Shown: positions 53,065 through 64,000 of the stretch, piece by piece
Layout of the letters: every line of letters begins with the position of its first letter
How positions within the stretch are numbered: position 1 is the stretch's first letter
Assembly (NCBI GenBank): GCA_027924585.1
Contig: BSBM01000436.1
Span: 11,299,001 to 11,363,000, forward strand
DNA: 64,000 bases
Direction: 5' to 3'
Source of the DNA: Larix kaempferi
Taxonomy: Eukaryota > Streptophyta > Pinopsida > Pinales > Pinaceae
Position numbers and translations under genes: made by a program
Notes under the pieces: model-generated
Told to the model about the DNA's origin: nothing
The model's database searches: none
What the model saw: only the letters and a program-made list of their open reading frames with translations

Positions 53065-53981
53065 AATTTCCATGTAGACTTTGTACCCATTTTGTAACAG
53101 TTGTCAAATGCTCATTAAGTTATGTTTTATACCTTTGACATAATAAACATCAAGCATAGTTTTATGCTCCCCCTGTTTGGTTAGAATATCAATAGTGCCT
53201 TTTCCCAAAACATTGACTTGGATATTGTTTCCAAGTGTAACATTAGTTTGAACTAATTTATCTAAACTGGAAAAAAAATCTAGATTTCCAAACATATGAT
53301 TGCTGCATCCTGAATCTAAATACCATATCTCATATGGGATTTCTTGTACAATATTACATTGAATTGGGGATGCACATGCTAAGAACATTGTACTAGTGGA
53401 AGCGTCAGAGTTACCTGACTAGTTTTGACCTTGCTTGCTTTGATCACGCCGCTTCTTCCTGCATTCATATGCATAATGCCCAAATTTCTTGCAATAATGA
53501 CACTGTATTCTTATTTATCAAGTATTTGGCCACTTGGCTGTTTGAAATTCGGATTATGACCTATACCAACGACATTTGTAGGACTGCTGCTACCTCCTCC
53601 TCTAGAAGCAATTATTCCTCTGCCTCTGAGATTTGATCTTCCCCTTCCTCTTCCATGACTGATGGTTGACCATGTTGCAAATGCACCTTCTAATGATGTA
53701 TTTGATCTATTAATTCTATGTTCATGATTGATGAGAGAAGCTTGCAACTCATCAATGCTAAACTAACTCTCATATTTGTTTTCCTCCAAGGTCACAACTA
53801 AAGACTCAATTTTTTGGGGAAGAATCCTGAGCACTTTCTCAACAACCTTACTATCCTCTATGACTTCTCCATGATATTTCATTTTATTTATCAGTCTAAT
53901 GACTCGAGTATAGAATAATTCTACCGATTCTGTGTCAAGTTTCTTGACAGAGATTCAAAATCTCTTCTAAGAATCTACAAT
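52153..53981. repeat. 912-bp tandem duplication of copia gag-protease
   Basis: 52153-53064 is repeated at 53065-53981. The join at 53061-53075 (ctacaatttccatgtagac) fuses gag sequence to pre-integrase sequence at shared aattt. U3 has a single copy, so it arose in, or was lost from, one unit only. Confidence 0.88.
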
Positions 53982-54348
53982 TTTGCAATCTTTACTTTGT
54001 CCAAACCTTGATATGTTGTTTGAAAAATATCCCATGCCTCCTTGGTTATATTTGCTGCTGCTACTCTTGGGAGTATGCTTTATGCATTGCTTGATGTATG
54101 TAAAACATGTATTTTCCATCCTTCTTTCTTTGTTCCTTCAAGATATCCTTCTTAGCTTGTGTGAGAACATTGAGTGCTGTGTGATTTGTTGGTTCAGCAT
54201 AACCATTTTCAACTATCTCCCATACATATTGACCTATGGGCAGTGCCTTCATGGAAAGAGACCAATATTCATAATTCTTGCTTCTAAAACTTGGAGTCTG
54301 CAAACTTGTACTAGAAGTGGAGTCCATCTTTAAATTTTTCAAAGTCAC
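53065..54348 (-). pseudogene. Copia C gag and protease, 5' part of the element (U2)
   Basis: Gag starts MDSTSSTSLQTPSFRSKNYE at about 54324 (an upstream in-frame Met at 54348 also exists). It continues YWSLSMKALPIGQYVWEIVE and ILKEQRKKDGKYMFYIHQAM, the plant copia Gag opening. The capsid then runs with stops through 53980. The Arg/Gly-rich C-terminus (53747-53511), knuckle CHYCKKFGHYAYEC near 53497-53456 and a second protease (WYLDSGCSNHMFGNLDFFSS, 53388-53104) follow. It is the upstream end of the copia C coding region in this unit. Confidence 0.85.
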
Positions 54349-54638
54349 CTTCTTATAAAGATGTTGCTATTCTTATGCCAATCTTTAATAACACAGAATT
54401 ATTGTGCTCTATTTACTGCGCATATTAATATTTGTTAGGCGGACTTTACTTTCATGCGAACTTTACATTTAATCCACACAAATGATTATTTGCACCCTAA
54501 CTCAAACTTTTATAAAAGAAACATTATAAAAGTTATTTCACTTTTCTTGTAACAAATGATATTTACCGTGCACATCCAAAAGTAAATACTTTTCATATGT
54601 GAACTCTTATGAGCCCAAGAATTAGCAACTAGGTGTGG
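54349..54638 (-). other. Copia C leader, no primer site recognised
   Basis: Non-coding sequence between gag and the part homologous to the family LTR. It has a duplicated cttttataaaaga and cattataaaagtt pair. No TGGTATCAGAGC-like site is found, and the U5-side 320 bp seen in the other LTRs (15083-15410) is not present. Confidence 0.45.
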
Positions 54639-55222
54639 GATATTTTAGGACACTCTCCTAAATTTATGCACAATGATTTTCAAATATTTCACTTTTAAGA
54701 ACGTTTGAACATGCATGCCCCAGGAAATATGTGCGACATGTGAAATAAAATTTTGAGGAATAAAACATGGCGAATGCAAATATATTTTACCAAGCAAAAT
54801 AATCGTGACTCGGTTTTACACAGAGCTTGTGCTCCCAAGATTTAACAAACTTCTCTTTCATGAGCTTGAGCTCCTGGACTTTCATGGACTACTAAAAATT
54901 AGTTCGGATTCCGTCTTCTTCTTCCTCTTGTCCATGCATTTCATTCATCCATATAAAATGAGTATGTTTTCTTGTTAAATACAAAAACTAGGAAATAGAT
55001 TCTCTTGGAAGCTACCGAGTAACATTAAATACGGTAATTAAATTTCTGAGTGACATCTACCTAAAATCGTGACTTCTAAACTACTATGTAGCCGCTTAAA
55101 TAAGATGAGGCATGAGCTCCATATCCTGGCAGACTGACTGACATTACAAACTGACAGATTGATTGACTAAGTGACAGGTGCAGACTAGATACGCAATCAA
55201 CTCATAATTAATATTTCCAACA
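54639..55222 (-). repeat. Copia C 5' LTR, partial (U2)
   Basis: Homologous to 15420-16040 and 22120-22750 from gatattttagga to TTTCCAACA; the minus strand starts TGTTGGAAATATTAATTATG. An internal stretch of about 80 bp is missing. Confidence 0.8.
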
Positions 55223-55457
55223 GAAAATAGATGGACTATGGAGAAATGCTTGGATCGCTGCTGTGGAGATTACTCAATGTTGTTGGAGATCATGTGGAGA
55301 TCATTGCTACTGTTTTGTTGAGGTTGCAGATCTCTGGCATTTTTTTTCTATGAGTGGACACTTAGATTACACATAGAAAGGATAGCGAGGAGATCGAACA
55401 TATATAACAGATCTATAGTTCCGATCATATGATAGAACCAATTATTTCATATATAGC
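55223..55457. other. Flank of copia C, duplicated
   Basis: gaaaatagatggactatgga and following sequence recur at 60422-60644. It is probably the host or older DNA next to the copia 5' LTR, carried along in the duplication. No gene. Confidence 0.6.
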
Positions 55458-57380
55458 TATTGAAAGCAGAGGCATTTTCAACACTTTTTTGTGTCTTATA
55501 TAGTTCATACTCTGTTTTTTGGCTTGAAGAAATAGGAGCACGAATGACAGACTTGGATTGGTAGATCTACTTTAGAAGTCTGACAATACTAGAACTATTT
55601 CAGATCACTTGTTTGAATACATGTGTTCCAAAAGCTTACACTAGTGATATGTAAACTAAGAATAGATACATAGTACGAATGCTGAGTAGTACTATAGTAT
55701 ATAAACATATCTTCATAAGTCTAGAATAAGAAGAAGATCCCAAGCTATAAATAAGGTTTTAGTTTTGCATATTTCGAAAGCTATTTTTCAAGTAGAGCTT
55801 TCAGTAGCTTAGGCGGACATTTCAATTGTTCATTAGCCACCGAAAGCAGAGCTTTCAGCAGCTTACAGGTTAGAATTTTGGCTTTCCTAGCTACCGAAAG
55901 CTAAAAACTGGACAGAATGTTACCATTTTTGCACAGACCTGATTTTTACTGATCCAAACACCTCAAGGGTGGTTTATAATGTTATATAAAAATTAAAGGC
56001 ATCATGATCAAGGTTCTGTTTTAGATTTAAAGGTGCTAGCAAGGTGAGAAGAGGAATCCTCTTGTTTATTTTTGGAAAAAGATGGCTTGTCAATCCTCCA
56101 GGTGGTAGTTTCCACCTCCCTCATTAGACTTGAAGGTTTCTAAGCTTGTCAAAGATTGTTGTAGCTGTCGAAAACATGAAGACCATCAAGATGGAGGCAG
56201 GGATATTTGTTGTAGAAATGGCATTTTTACTATGCAGAGTCATCATTTTCAAATGATGATTCTAAGCGACTAGATAATATTTTTTTCAAAACGATCGGAG
56301 ATTTTTGTTCCTAACATGTCAAAGAACAATAACCTCCCTCCATTTTCCTACAGGTGTTGCAGATTGAGAGAAATGAATCCATCTCTGAACCCTAATTGTC
56401 GGATCCCAGAATCTGCCTGTTTGAAACATGTTTTTGAAATACAGAGCTCGGGCAAGTGAAAATGAATCTCAAGGAACTGAGAGAGGTTTTTTCTCAAAAC
56501 GGATAAATATACAATAACCTCTCTCGGTTTATACAAAGATGTCACATATTTGGAGAGATGAACCCATCTCTAAGCCCGATTTTTTGGCAGTTTGGCCAAA
56601 TTAATGGCGTTTTACTGTGCAGAGTCATCATTTTCAAATGATGATTCTGAGCGACTGGAGAATCATTCTGCAAAACGCTTGGAGGTTTTTCTTCCTAACA
56701 CGTCATAGAACAATAAGTTCTCTCAGGTTTCCTACAGGTGTCACATATTGGGAGAATCGAATCCATCTCTAAGCACCTATTTTTCAGCAGTTTGGCCAAT
56801 TAAAAAACGGTTTTGATCTTCCATCAGGAGGATTTCGACCCAGCTTCTGAGGATCTGGGGGAAGATGTTGTAAAGGATATAAATCCTAGAGCTTGAGAGA
56901 AATAAAGGGTTGGATTTTAGAGACTAGACTTACTGTATGTGAAACGAGACCTCTTTCTTTAATATGATCAGCCTACAAGCTTCTTTCATTCATTGTTATC
57001 AGACCCTGTCTTTTTATTTTCTGTGATATGCTATTGAGTGAATGGTGTTCTTTGTCTATGTTCATAATCTGGGTAACTGTCATCTTACTGTTGATTATTC
57101 AAATAGGATCATTAGCATTCATTGTAGGTTAATTCGCCCATCATATGTAATTTTTTTACATACGTTCTGGTTAATTGATCAGTTCTCTTTATCCTTTTAC
57201 CTATCTGATAATAGTCCTTGAAGTCCTTGCAATGTTTAAGTGTATTCGAGACTGTCTTGAGTAGATTATGCAGTAAGTTAGATGTTCATCTTGGTCAAAT
57301 ATTATCCACCATTGAGAGGATAAATTAAGTTACTAGGGTCCTTTGACCTACAGCCTAGAAGGACTCCTGGAGTGATAACA
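55458..57380. repeat. Solo-LTR-like insertion S (copy 3, left-truncated)
   Basis: The right end GATAACA (57374-57380) and ACTAT (57381-57385) match the other copies. The left about 460 bp is missing owing to the duplication join, so its TGTTATC end is absent. Confidence 0.88.
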
Positions 57381-58110
57381 ACTATGTTTCATACCTGTCC
57401 ATGCTTCTTGTGGAATTTTGTTCTTCACACTCTTTGTTGGGAATCTATTCATGATGTATGCAATAGTTTATATCTCCTCATTCCAATATTCATTTGGAAA
57501 ATGGTTGGCTTCCATCATACAGTGCACCATCTCCATGATGGTTGTGTTCTTTCTTTCTGTGACATCAGTTTGCTGAGGTATATACCGCACATTGAATTGC
57601 TTGTCTATTCCATGAGATTTACAAAAAATTAGAAAATCATTTGAGACATATTCACCTCCTCTGTCTGTCCTTAAGACTTTGATGAAGTGACCACTTTCTT
57701 TCTCCACAAGTGCCTTGAACTGGTGAAAGCAACTAAATGCATCAGATTTGTGTCTTAGGAAATAAATCCATGTGTTTCTTGTGAAATCATCAATGAATAT
57801 AAGAAAATAATTGCAACCGCCTATGGATGGTGTTTGCATTGGTCCAAAAATATCAGAGTTAATGATTTCAAGTGGTGTGCGTGCTCTATATGACTTTCCT
57901 AATTGAAAGAATTCTCTATGTTACTTGCCAAAAATGCATCCTTCAAATATTCTTTCTGGTTTTTCAATTAGAGGCAAACCTTTCACCATATTATTCATGT
58001 GCAATAATTTCATCCCACCAAAATTCATATGTCAAAATTTGAAATGCCACATCCAAGATTCATCCTGAACCTCTGACTAAAATGCTGCTTGTATCTCTGC
58101 ACTACTATCT
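57381..58110 (-). pseudogene. Copia C integrase core (U3)
   Basis: Open 57839-57468: GGCNYFLIFIDDFTRNTWIY, VLRTDRGGEYVSNDFLIFCK, QQTDVTERKNTTIMEMV, FPNEYWNEEI. It keeps FIDDFTRNTW, closer to the family norm than U1. D, D and E are all present. The zinc region is degraded near 57990-58080. No integrase tail follows because that side belongs to the join. Confidence 0.88.
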
Positions 58111-58112
58111 TT

Positions 58113-59560
58113 TTATTCTTTTTTACTTTCTTCCATAAATGCTGCTCCAAAATGCTCGTTCTCTGTTTCATAAACAAATTGATTTGTCATCTCTTTCATA
58201 TCAGGTTTTATCCTCAAAGGAAACAAGTGATTGCTTTTCATTTGCACTTTAGCTATCAGTTGCTTGCTTGGGTACTTGTCCAAAATCACACAGTGATTAA
58301 TTTCCATGTAGACTTTGTACCCATTTTGTAACAGTTGTCAAATGCTCATTAAGTTATGTTTTATACCTTTGACATAATAAACATCAAGCATAGTTTTATG
58401 CTCCCCCTATTTGGTTAGAATATCAATAGTGCCTTTTCCCAAAACATTGACTTGGATATTGTTTCCAAGTGTAACATTAGTTTGAACTGATTTATCTAAA
58501 CTGGAAAAAAAATCTAGATTTCCAAACATATGATTGCTGCATCCTGAATCTAAATACCATATGTCATATGGGATTTCTTGTACAATATTACATTCAATTG
58601 GGGATGCACATGCTAAGAACATTGTACTAGTGGAAGCGTCAGAGTTACCTGACTAGTTTTGACCTTGCTTGCTCTGATCACGCCGCTTCTTCCTGCATTC
58701 ATATGCATAATGCCCAAATTTCTCGCAATAATGACACTGTATTCTTATTTATCAAGTATTTGGTCACTTGGCTGTTTGAAATTCGGATTATGACCTATAC
58801 CGACAGCATTTGTAGGACTGCTGCTACCTCCTCCTCTAGAAGAAATTATTCCTCTGCGTCTGAGATTTGATCTTCCCCTTCCTCTTCTATCACTGATGGT
58901 TGACCGTGTTGCAAATGCACCTTCTAATGATGTATTTGATCTATTAATTCTATGTTCATGATTGATGAGAGAAGCTTGCAACTCATCAATGCTAAACTAA
59001 CTCTCATATTTGTTTTCCTCCAAGGTCACAACTAAAGACTCAATTTTTTGGGGAAGAATCCAGAGCACTTTCTCAACAACCTTACTATCCTCTATGACTT
59101 CTCCATGATATTTCATTTTATTTATCAGTCTAATGACTCGAGTATAGAATGATTCTACTGATATTGTGTCAAGTTTCTTGACAAAGATTCAAAATCTCTT
59201 CTAAGAATCTACAATTTTGCAATCTTTGCTTTGTCCAAACCTTGACATGTTGTTTGAAAAATATCCCATGCCTCCTTGGTTGTATTTGCTGCTGCTACTC
59301 TTGGGAGTATGCTTTATGCATTGCTTGATGTATGGAAAACATGTATTTTCCATCCTTCTTTCTTTGTTCCTTCAAGATATCCTTCTTAGCTTGTGTGAGA
59401 GCATTGAGTTCTGTGTAATTTGTTGGTTCAACATAACCATTTTCAACTATCTCCCATACATATTGACCTATGGGCAGTGCCTTCATGGAAAGAGACCAAT
59501 ATTCATAATTCTTGCTTGTAAAACATGGAGTCTACAAACTTGTACTAGAAGTGGAGTCCA
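58113..59560 (-). pseudogene. Copia C gag, protease, pre-integrase (U3)
   Basis: Pre-integrase MEINHCVILDKYPSKQL (58307-58113); protease WYLDSGCSNHMFGNLDFFSS within 58622-58407; knuckle region (CHYCEKFGHYAYEC) near 58735; gag C-terminus ASLINHEHRINRSNTSLEG (58981-58745); gag N-terminal part MKALPIGQYVWEIVENGYVE (59486-59295), with the gag start near 59560 disrupted. It is the least rearranged copy of this part. The plus-strand ORF at 59217-59672 is a shadow. Confidence 0.87.
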
Positions 59561-59872
59561 TCTTAAAAAAATTCAAAGTCACCTTCTTATAAAGATGTTG
59601 CTATTCTTATGCCAATCTTTAATAATGCAGAATTATTGTGCTCTATTTACTGCGCATATTAATATTTGTTAGGAGGACTTTACTTTCATGCAAACTTTAC
59701 ATTTAATCCGCACAAATGATTATTTGCACCCTAAATCAAACTTTTATAAAAGAAACATTATAAAAGTTATTTCACTTTTCTTGTAACAAATGATATTTAC
59801 CGTGCACATCCAAAAGTAAATACTTTTCATATGTGAACTCTTATGAACCCAGAAATTAGCAACTAGGTGTGG
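59561..59872 (-). other. Copia C leader (U3), no gene
   Basis: Copy of 54349-54638; no primer-binding site recognised. Confidence 0.45.
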
Positions 59873-60421
59873 GATATTTTAGGACACTCTCCTAAATTTA
59901 TGCACAATGATTTTCAAATAGGAAATATGTGCGACATGTGAAATAAAATTTTGAGGAATAAAACATGGCGAATGCAAATATATTTTACCAAGCAAAATAA
60001 TCGTGACTCGGTTTTACACAGAGCTTGTGCTCCCAAGATTTAACAAACTTCTCTTTCATGAGCTTGAGCTCCTGGACTTTCATGGACTACTAAAAATTAG
60101 TTCGGATTCTGTCTTCTTCTTCCTCTTGTCCATGCATTTCATTCATCCATATAAAATGAGTATGTTTTCTTGTTAAATACAAAAACTAGGAAATAGATTC
60201 TCTTGGAAGCTACCGAGTAACATTAAATACGGTAATTAAATTTCTGAGTGACATCTACCTAAAATCGTGACTTCTAAACTACTATGTAGCCGCTTAAATA
60301 AGATGAGGCATGAGCTCCATATCCTAGCAGACTAACTGACATTACAAACTGACAGATTGATTGACTAAGTGACAGGTGCAGACTAGATACGCAATCAACT
60401 CATAATTAATATTTCCAACAG
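59873..60421 (-). repeat. Copia C 5' LTR, partial (U3)
   Basis: Copy of 54639-55222 with a further deletion near 59920. The outer end TTTCCAACA is at 60421 and is probably the original right boundary of the copia locus. Confidence 0.8.
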
Positions 60422-62575
60422 AAAATAGATGGACTATGGAGAAATGCTTGGATCGCTGCTGTGGAGATTACTCAATGTTGTTGGAGATCATTGCTACTGT
60501 TTTGTTGAGGTTGCATATCTCTGGCATTTTTTTGCTATGAGTGGACACTTAGATTACACATAGAAAGGATCGCGAGGAGATCGAACATATATAACAGATC
60601 TAGAGTTCCGGTCATATGATAGAACCAATTCTTTCATATATAGCACTGATGGATCTATCTAATTGCTTTACAAGTGCAGTGATCGATTGAAAGACATAAT
60701 CCAAGATTGTTTTGAGGGAAATATATTCAAGACTATAACAGAAATTGAAATTTTCTCATGGTGAAATCAATCTAAAAATACAAACCTGAAATTGATTTTA
60801 TGAGATCTCGCACATGACAATGCTGCTTAGATCAAGAATCCATTAGTTGTCAAGTCACACAAAAAAATTATTCGCTTGTGATAGGCAGATTACATACCAA
60901 GTACGTGGAGTATTGAGTGTTGTAGTTTAGGCATTTGATTCCTCGACCTATCCTTGTTAGCACCTCTTAATCTTTTCATGTGAATTTTATTCCTCGACTG
61001 ATCACCGTTAACACCTCTCAATATTTTCATGCAAATCACCTTCAATTATCTAGTTCAGTAACACAAGATAATCACACATAGATCTTTATCAAAATTCCAT
61101 GGATAAACTACCATGGTTCTTAACTCTATTAGTCCCTTAAGAACTATAAAGGCTCTGAAACGAAATGAAAAACATGAATGGGAAAAATATGACAGGAAAG
61201 GAAAAAGCATTGATCAATTGTATTCACACGAATAGTATCATTATTTAGTACAAAGAAGAATGCCTCATGGAGAGATTTGCTCTAGGAAATCTTATCCATA
61301 TCACCTAGTCATCATATTTAGGATAAATGACTAATATCCTAAATAAGAAATACAAATGAAGGTGACATATAAACTATGTGATTGTTAGGTTAAGCCATAA
61401 GGTTAACAATTTTCCTAGTTAAATCCCTCTCAAATACCCGACATCATCAGTAAATTATGAATTCACATATTTTTGGGTGTGAGTATAGCAACGGGGCTTT
61501 AAATCTTGGATCTTGGTAGATAAACAAGCATTGGAAGCATCAAATCAATGCCCACAAACCCGGTTATAATTAAATTATTACACATTAAAATTATAATTAA
61601 ATTATTAAAATTATTACATTAATAGTAAAAATAAAAATTATCACCATAATAGTAAAAACAATTAAAAAATGACCCAACTTTAAAACTTAAAACATATTTC
61701 AAAACCCTAAAAACTTAATCACTAGCTCACTAAACCATTTCTCTGCATTATCATTAAACTATATATGTTTTTATTTATTTTGGAAAACATAACTCAAGTG
61801 TTGTGTCTTATATTTACGCACCTACAATTAACACATTTATTATGTTCTGGATAAAGTTTTGTAGATTGGAATCTCTCAAATGTTGTCAATCTGTGCTTGG
61901 TAGGAAATATAATGTAAATCTTCGAAGTTGGGTTTTTCTTTTACTTAAGAATTCTCTTTGCATACTCAAGAATAGAGCTACAATAGGAGGAATTGTCGGG
62001 CTTCATTTTCCTAAAGCTATATTTTTTTGTATGCATTGCAAAGTTGGTTTGATTTTAGTGCTTATTTCCTAATATATACTGGTGGATGTTTTTAGATATC
62101 TTCTATGAAATATTGTCTTAATTTTTGTGAATCCAATCTTCATGCTCATAGGTAAGTGCTTAATAGTAAATTTTGTGACAAACCACATTTTGGATTAAAT
62201 TGTTGACTAGTAAGTTACAATCAGTTTTTAATACAAAATATAATCATTTTATTAAAAAAGAAAGGAAAAGAAAAAAGAGAGATATATATTTTCTTTTAAG
62301 TTAAGATAAATTTGGAGACGTGTGAAAACCTAAATGCAAACATAAGATAAATTTATTTATGATTTTTTAAGTTAAGATAAACTCATTTTAATATATCATA
62401 AACATGGTTGTGCTAATTTAAAAATAAAAAAATAAAAAATATTTATTTTATCATATATCTTTTTGTTAAAATAATTTTATAAACAAAAACTTATTTTATT
62501 TTATTATATATTATTGTAATTTAAAAAAAAAAAAAAAAAATATGATATGCTGGGCATTGCATTTATCAACTTTGC
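60422..62575. other. AT-rich intergenic DNA, no gene recognised
   Basis: 60422-60644 repeats 55223-55457. Beyond it is unique DNA: an imperfect local duplication around 60935-61035 (attcctcgac and acctctcaat phrases), AT-rich tracts at 61563-61680 and 62210-62520, and an A run at 62521-62540. The 89-codon plus-strand ORF 61803-62072 has no motif; it may be part of an upstream exon or of nothing. Confidence 0.45.
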
Positions 62576-62828
62576 ATGCCCTAATTTGAAGTTCCAGATC
62601 AACTTCTCTTATTTGAACCAAATTTGAAGCTCCAGATTAACTTAATTTTTTGTTGAACCAAATTTGAAGCTTCTGTTGAGCTGAATCAGAATTGAAGCTC
62701 CATATTAACGTTGTGTTTTTATCTATTTCAGTATCATGTATGTATCTTAAATCAAATAGCTCTTTACTGTTTTTAACGTTGTGTTTTTATTTATTTCAAT
62801 ATCATGTATGTATAATGTTCTTTTGCAG
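62576..62828 (+). other. Intron or 5' region with short repeats, upstream of zinc-finger exon
   Basis: The phrase caaatttgaagctccagatt occurs in three variants at 62583-62695. A 44-bp block (aacgttgtgtttttat to catgtatgta) is repeated at about 62708-62754 and 62776-62816. A T-rich tract and AG at 62827-62828 give a plausible splice acceptor. Any first exon with the start codon was not identified. Confidence 0.5.
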
Positions 62829-63286
62829 GATTGCAACGGAATCTTGGGCGCCTACCGGAAATCTTGAACAGTATTCAGAGGATCTGATGGATCTGATTCT
62901 GATGGATCTATGGATCGGAGGATCTGATGGATCTATTGAAGATCTATGGATCGGAGGATCTGATGGATCTATTGAAGATCCGCAGTCACAGTCACAAATG
63001 CAGCCACAGTCACAAATGCAGCCAGCTGAGAGAGCATTACCTCATTCAAGTGCGTCTGAACTGCAAATACCTCCTTCTCAATTTGATCCATCCAAAACTA
63101 ACGGAGGATCTGATGAATCTATTGAAGATCCGCAGTCACAAATGCAGCCACAGTCTCAAGCATTACCTCATTCAAGTGCGTCTCAACTTGGTTCCGGATT
63201 GCAAATACCTCCTTCTCAATTTGGTCCATCCAAAACTAACATCTCAGCAACCGAAAGACCTAACATCTCAGCAACGGAAAGACCTG
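62829..63286 (+). CDS. C2H2 zinc-finger protein gene, internal exon with repeats
   Basis: Exon from the acceptor ttttgcag (AG 62827-62828) to the donor GT at 63287-63288. The first base completes a codon, so an upstream exon is needed. It encodes about 152 residues, acidic then Ser/Gln/Pro-rich and probably disordered. Tandem units are visible: a 36-bp unit twice (DLWIGGSDGSIE, 62905-62976), a longer unit of about 45 residues twice (GGSDGSIEDPQSQ to IPPSQFDPSKTN, and GGSDESIEDPQSQ to IPPSQFGPSKTN), and NISATERP twice. If unspliced, the frame would stop two codons later (TAG 63289-63291). Splicing to 63760 keeps the frame and produces RPDKRKRK. The protein likely binds DNA and regulates transcription; the target is unknown. 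Confidence 0.65.
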
Positions 63287-63759
63287 GTTAGATAATATTG
63301 TTTAGCAATCACCATATGAAATGTGAAATTAGAAAGCAGTCAAACATTCATATGACCAAACCCTAGCAAAAATACAATTTAACTGTACAAATCTTGCACT
63401 AGCGAATTCATACAAGTAGAAAACAATCAATCCCACATTTGTTTTTCCCTCACCTGCATTCTCATTATTCTTTAATACTCAACTTCACCGCTAAATATTC
63501 GGCGGCATTTTCTTTTTTATTTCCATAAAATTGCAAAATCTTTCATCGCTCAAGTTTGTTTTTTTGAGATTTAGACTGCAATTTCACTGAAAGAGAAAAC
63601 CGACGTAGAATTAGCATAGGACAAAGAACCTGATTTAGAGTACAAATGCCATTTTTTTTTTCTTCATAAAATTGAAAAATTCTTCACCTACTATGTTTTT
63701 TTGAAGAATCTAGATTGCAATTTCTATGACAACCAGAGTGTATTATATGTATCATGCAG
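63287..63759 (+). other. Inferred intron
   Basis: GT donor 63287-63288 (CCTG|GTTAG) and AG acceptor 63758-63759 (atcatgcag) with AT-rich content and stops in all frames. Its phase makes the flanking exons join in frame. Confidence 0.6.
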
Positions 63760-63848
63760 ATAAAAGAAAACGGAAATCATCAGAATCAGGTGAAAGAAAA
63801 CGGAAATCATCAGAATCAAGTGAAAGAAAACCGAAATCATCAGAATCA
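63759..63848 (+). repeat. Three 30-bp tandem repeats in the zinc-finger exon
   Basis: Units at 63759-63788, 63789-63818 and 63819-63848 are nearly identical (gaaagaaaacggaaatcatc core). They are in frame and encode repeated KRKSSESGE. A fourth begins and diverges at 63849. Confidence 0.9.
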
Positions 63849-64000
63849 GGCGAAGAGGAAAATACCAATTTAATGTTTACATGCAGATTTTGTGGAAAAA
63901 AATTTGATATATATCAGGCGCTAGGAGGCCACATGAACGGCCATCATCTAGGTTGCTCCTTTCACAATTTTAAAACATTTCCTCATTGTGAAGAACATGG
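63760..64000 (+). CDS. C2H2 zinc-finger exon, 3' part outside window
   Basis: The exon begins with three 30-bp tandem units encoding KRKRKSSESGE-like decapeptides, a basic stretch suited to nuclear import. Then come EEENTNLMF and one zinc finger CRFCGKKFDIYQALGGHMNG with two following His (about 63882-63947). The spacing is C-x2-C-x12-H-x3-H, and QALGGH is the plant-specific signature that contacts DNA. After it, GCSFHNFKTFPHCEEHG runs to the window end without a stop. A second finger or an EAR repressor motif could lie outside. Single-finger QALGGH proteins commonly act as transcription regulators in plant development. Confidence 0.8.

Larger units (their letters stand above)
49290..60644. 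repeat. Second tandem duplication (U3 copied from U2)
   Basis: Unit 49290-55457 is repeated as 55458-60644. At the join, flank DNA ending tatatagc runs straight into S at gaaagcagaggc; the two parents share atagc there. U3 lacks the 912-bp extra copy and about 35 bp of LTR (near 59920). Confidence 0.88.

Noticed and set aside
61803-62072. Possible first exon of the zinc-finger gene (89 codons)
   Set aside because: No recognisable domain and no matching splice donor in a phase I could justify; left as undetermined.
62521-62540. A run as retroposon tail
   Set aside because: No upstream body or flanking duplication was found; AT-rich context explains it.
62692-62828. ATG at 62692 as start of the zinc-finger protein
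   Set aside because: The stretch is hydrophobic, built from the duplicated intron-like block, and ends in a good splice acceptor; more likely intron.
1-64000. CRISPR arrays, bacterial operons, rRNA and tRNA genes
   Set aside because: No regular spacer-repeat array and no tRNA cloverleaf or rRNA segment was recognised; the Met-tRNA matches are 12-base primer-binding sites only.

Overview
The window looks like a transposon-filled stretch of a large plant nuclear genome, plausibly a gymnosperm. The reasons are old nested LTR retrotransposons, long decayed reading frames rich in TAG stops, initiator-Met-tRNA primer sites and a plant-type QALGGH zinc finger. The species cannot be named from sequence alone. 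Almost everything from 1 to 60.6 kb is retroelement or transposon relic; the only likely host gene is at the right edge (62.8-64 kb and beyond).

Layout. 1-1.9 kb: 3' part of a plus-strand LTR element that encodes only a coiled-coil-like protein. 1.9-7.1 kb: minus-strand Ty3/gypsy gag-protease relic (T1), split by a 2.49-kb non-autonomous LTR element (L1, 2303-4792) whose only gene is a long coiled coil. 7.1-11.4 kb: no gene recognised. 11.4-14.03 kb: plus-strand relic read as an OTU protease followed by Helitron-type N-terminal regions. 14.0-60.4 kb: one minus-strand Ty1/copia locus (family C) interrupted and rearranged many times.

The copia locus, read from right to left, runs: 5' LTR and gag (about 54-60 kb), protease and integrase, reverse transcriptase (RT) and RNase H (24.3-22.9 kb), LTR (22750-21785), a deleted RT-RNase H copy B, a second LTR (16040-15083) and a further deleted copy A (15.0-14.0 kb). 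Copy B is split by a complete gag-protease-only copia element (16518-21106, TSD CTCCT). The region between integrase and RT is split by a chromovirus (G2, 24453-42449, TSD TGCTT). Inside one G2 LTR sits a Ty3/gypsy element with 2.4-2.6-kb LTRs (G1, 25287-37725). The copia integrase also carries a 2.4-kb solo-LTR-like insertion (42870-45259, TSD ACTAT).

After these insertions the region was copied in tandem: about 6 kb (40771-46722 copied to 46723-53004), then 5-6 kb (from about 49290 to 55457, copied to 55458-60644), plus a 912-bp duplication at 52153-53981. This order follows from which insertions each copy shares.

60.6-62.8 kb is AT-rich with no recognised gene. From 62829 a spliced C2H2 zinc-finger gene starts (first exon not found, 3' end outside the window), with tandem repeats in its disordered N-terminal part.

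All family calls come from motifs read by eye; no database search was made. Boundaries are exact where LTR ends and target-site duplications are cited, otherwise approximate.
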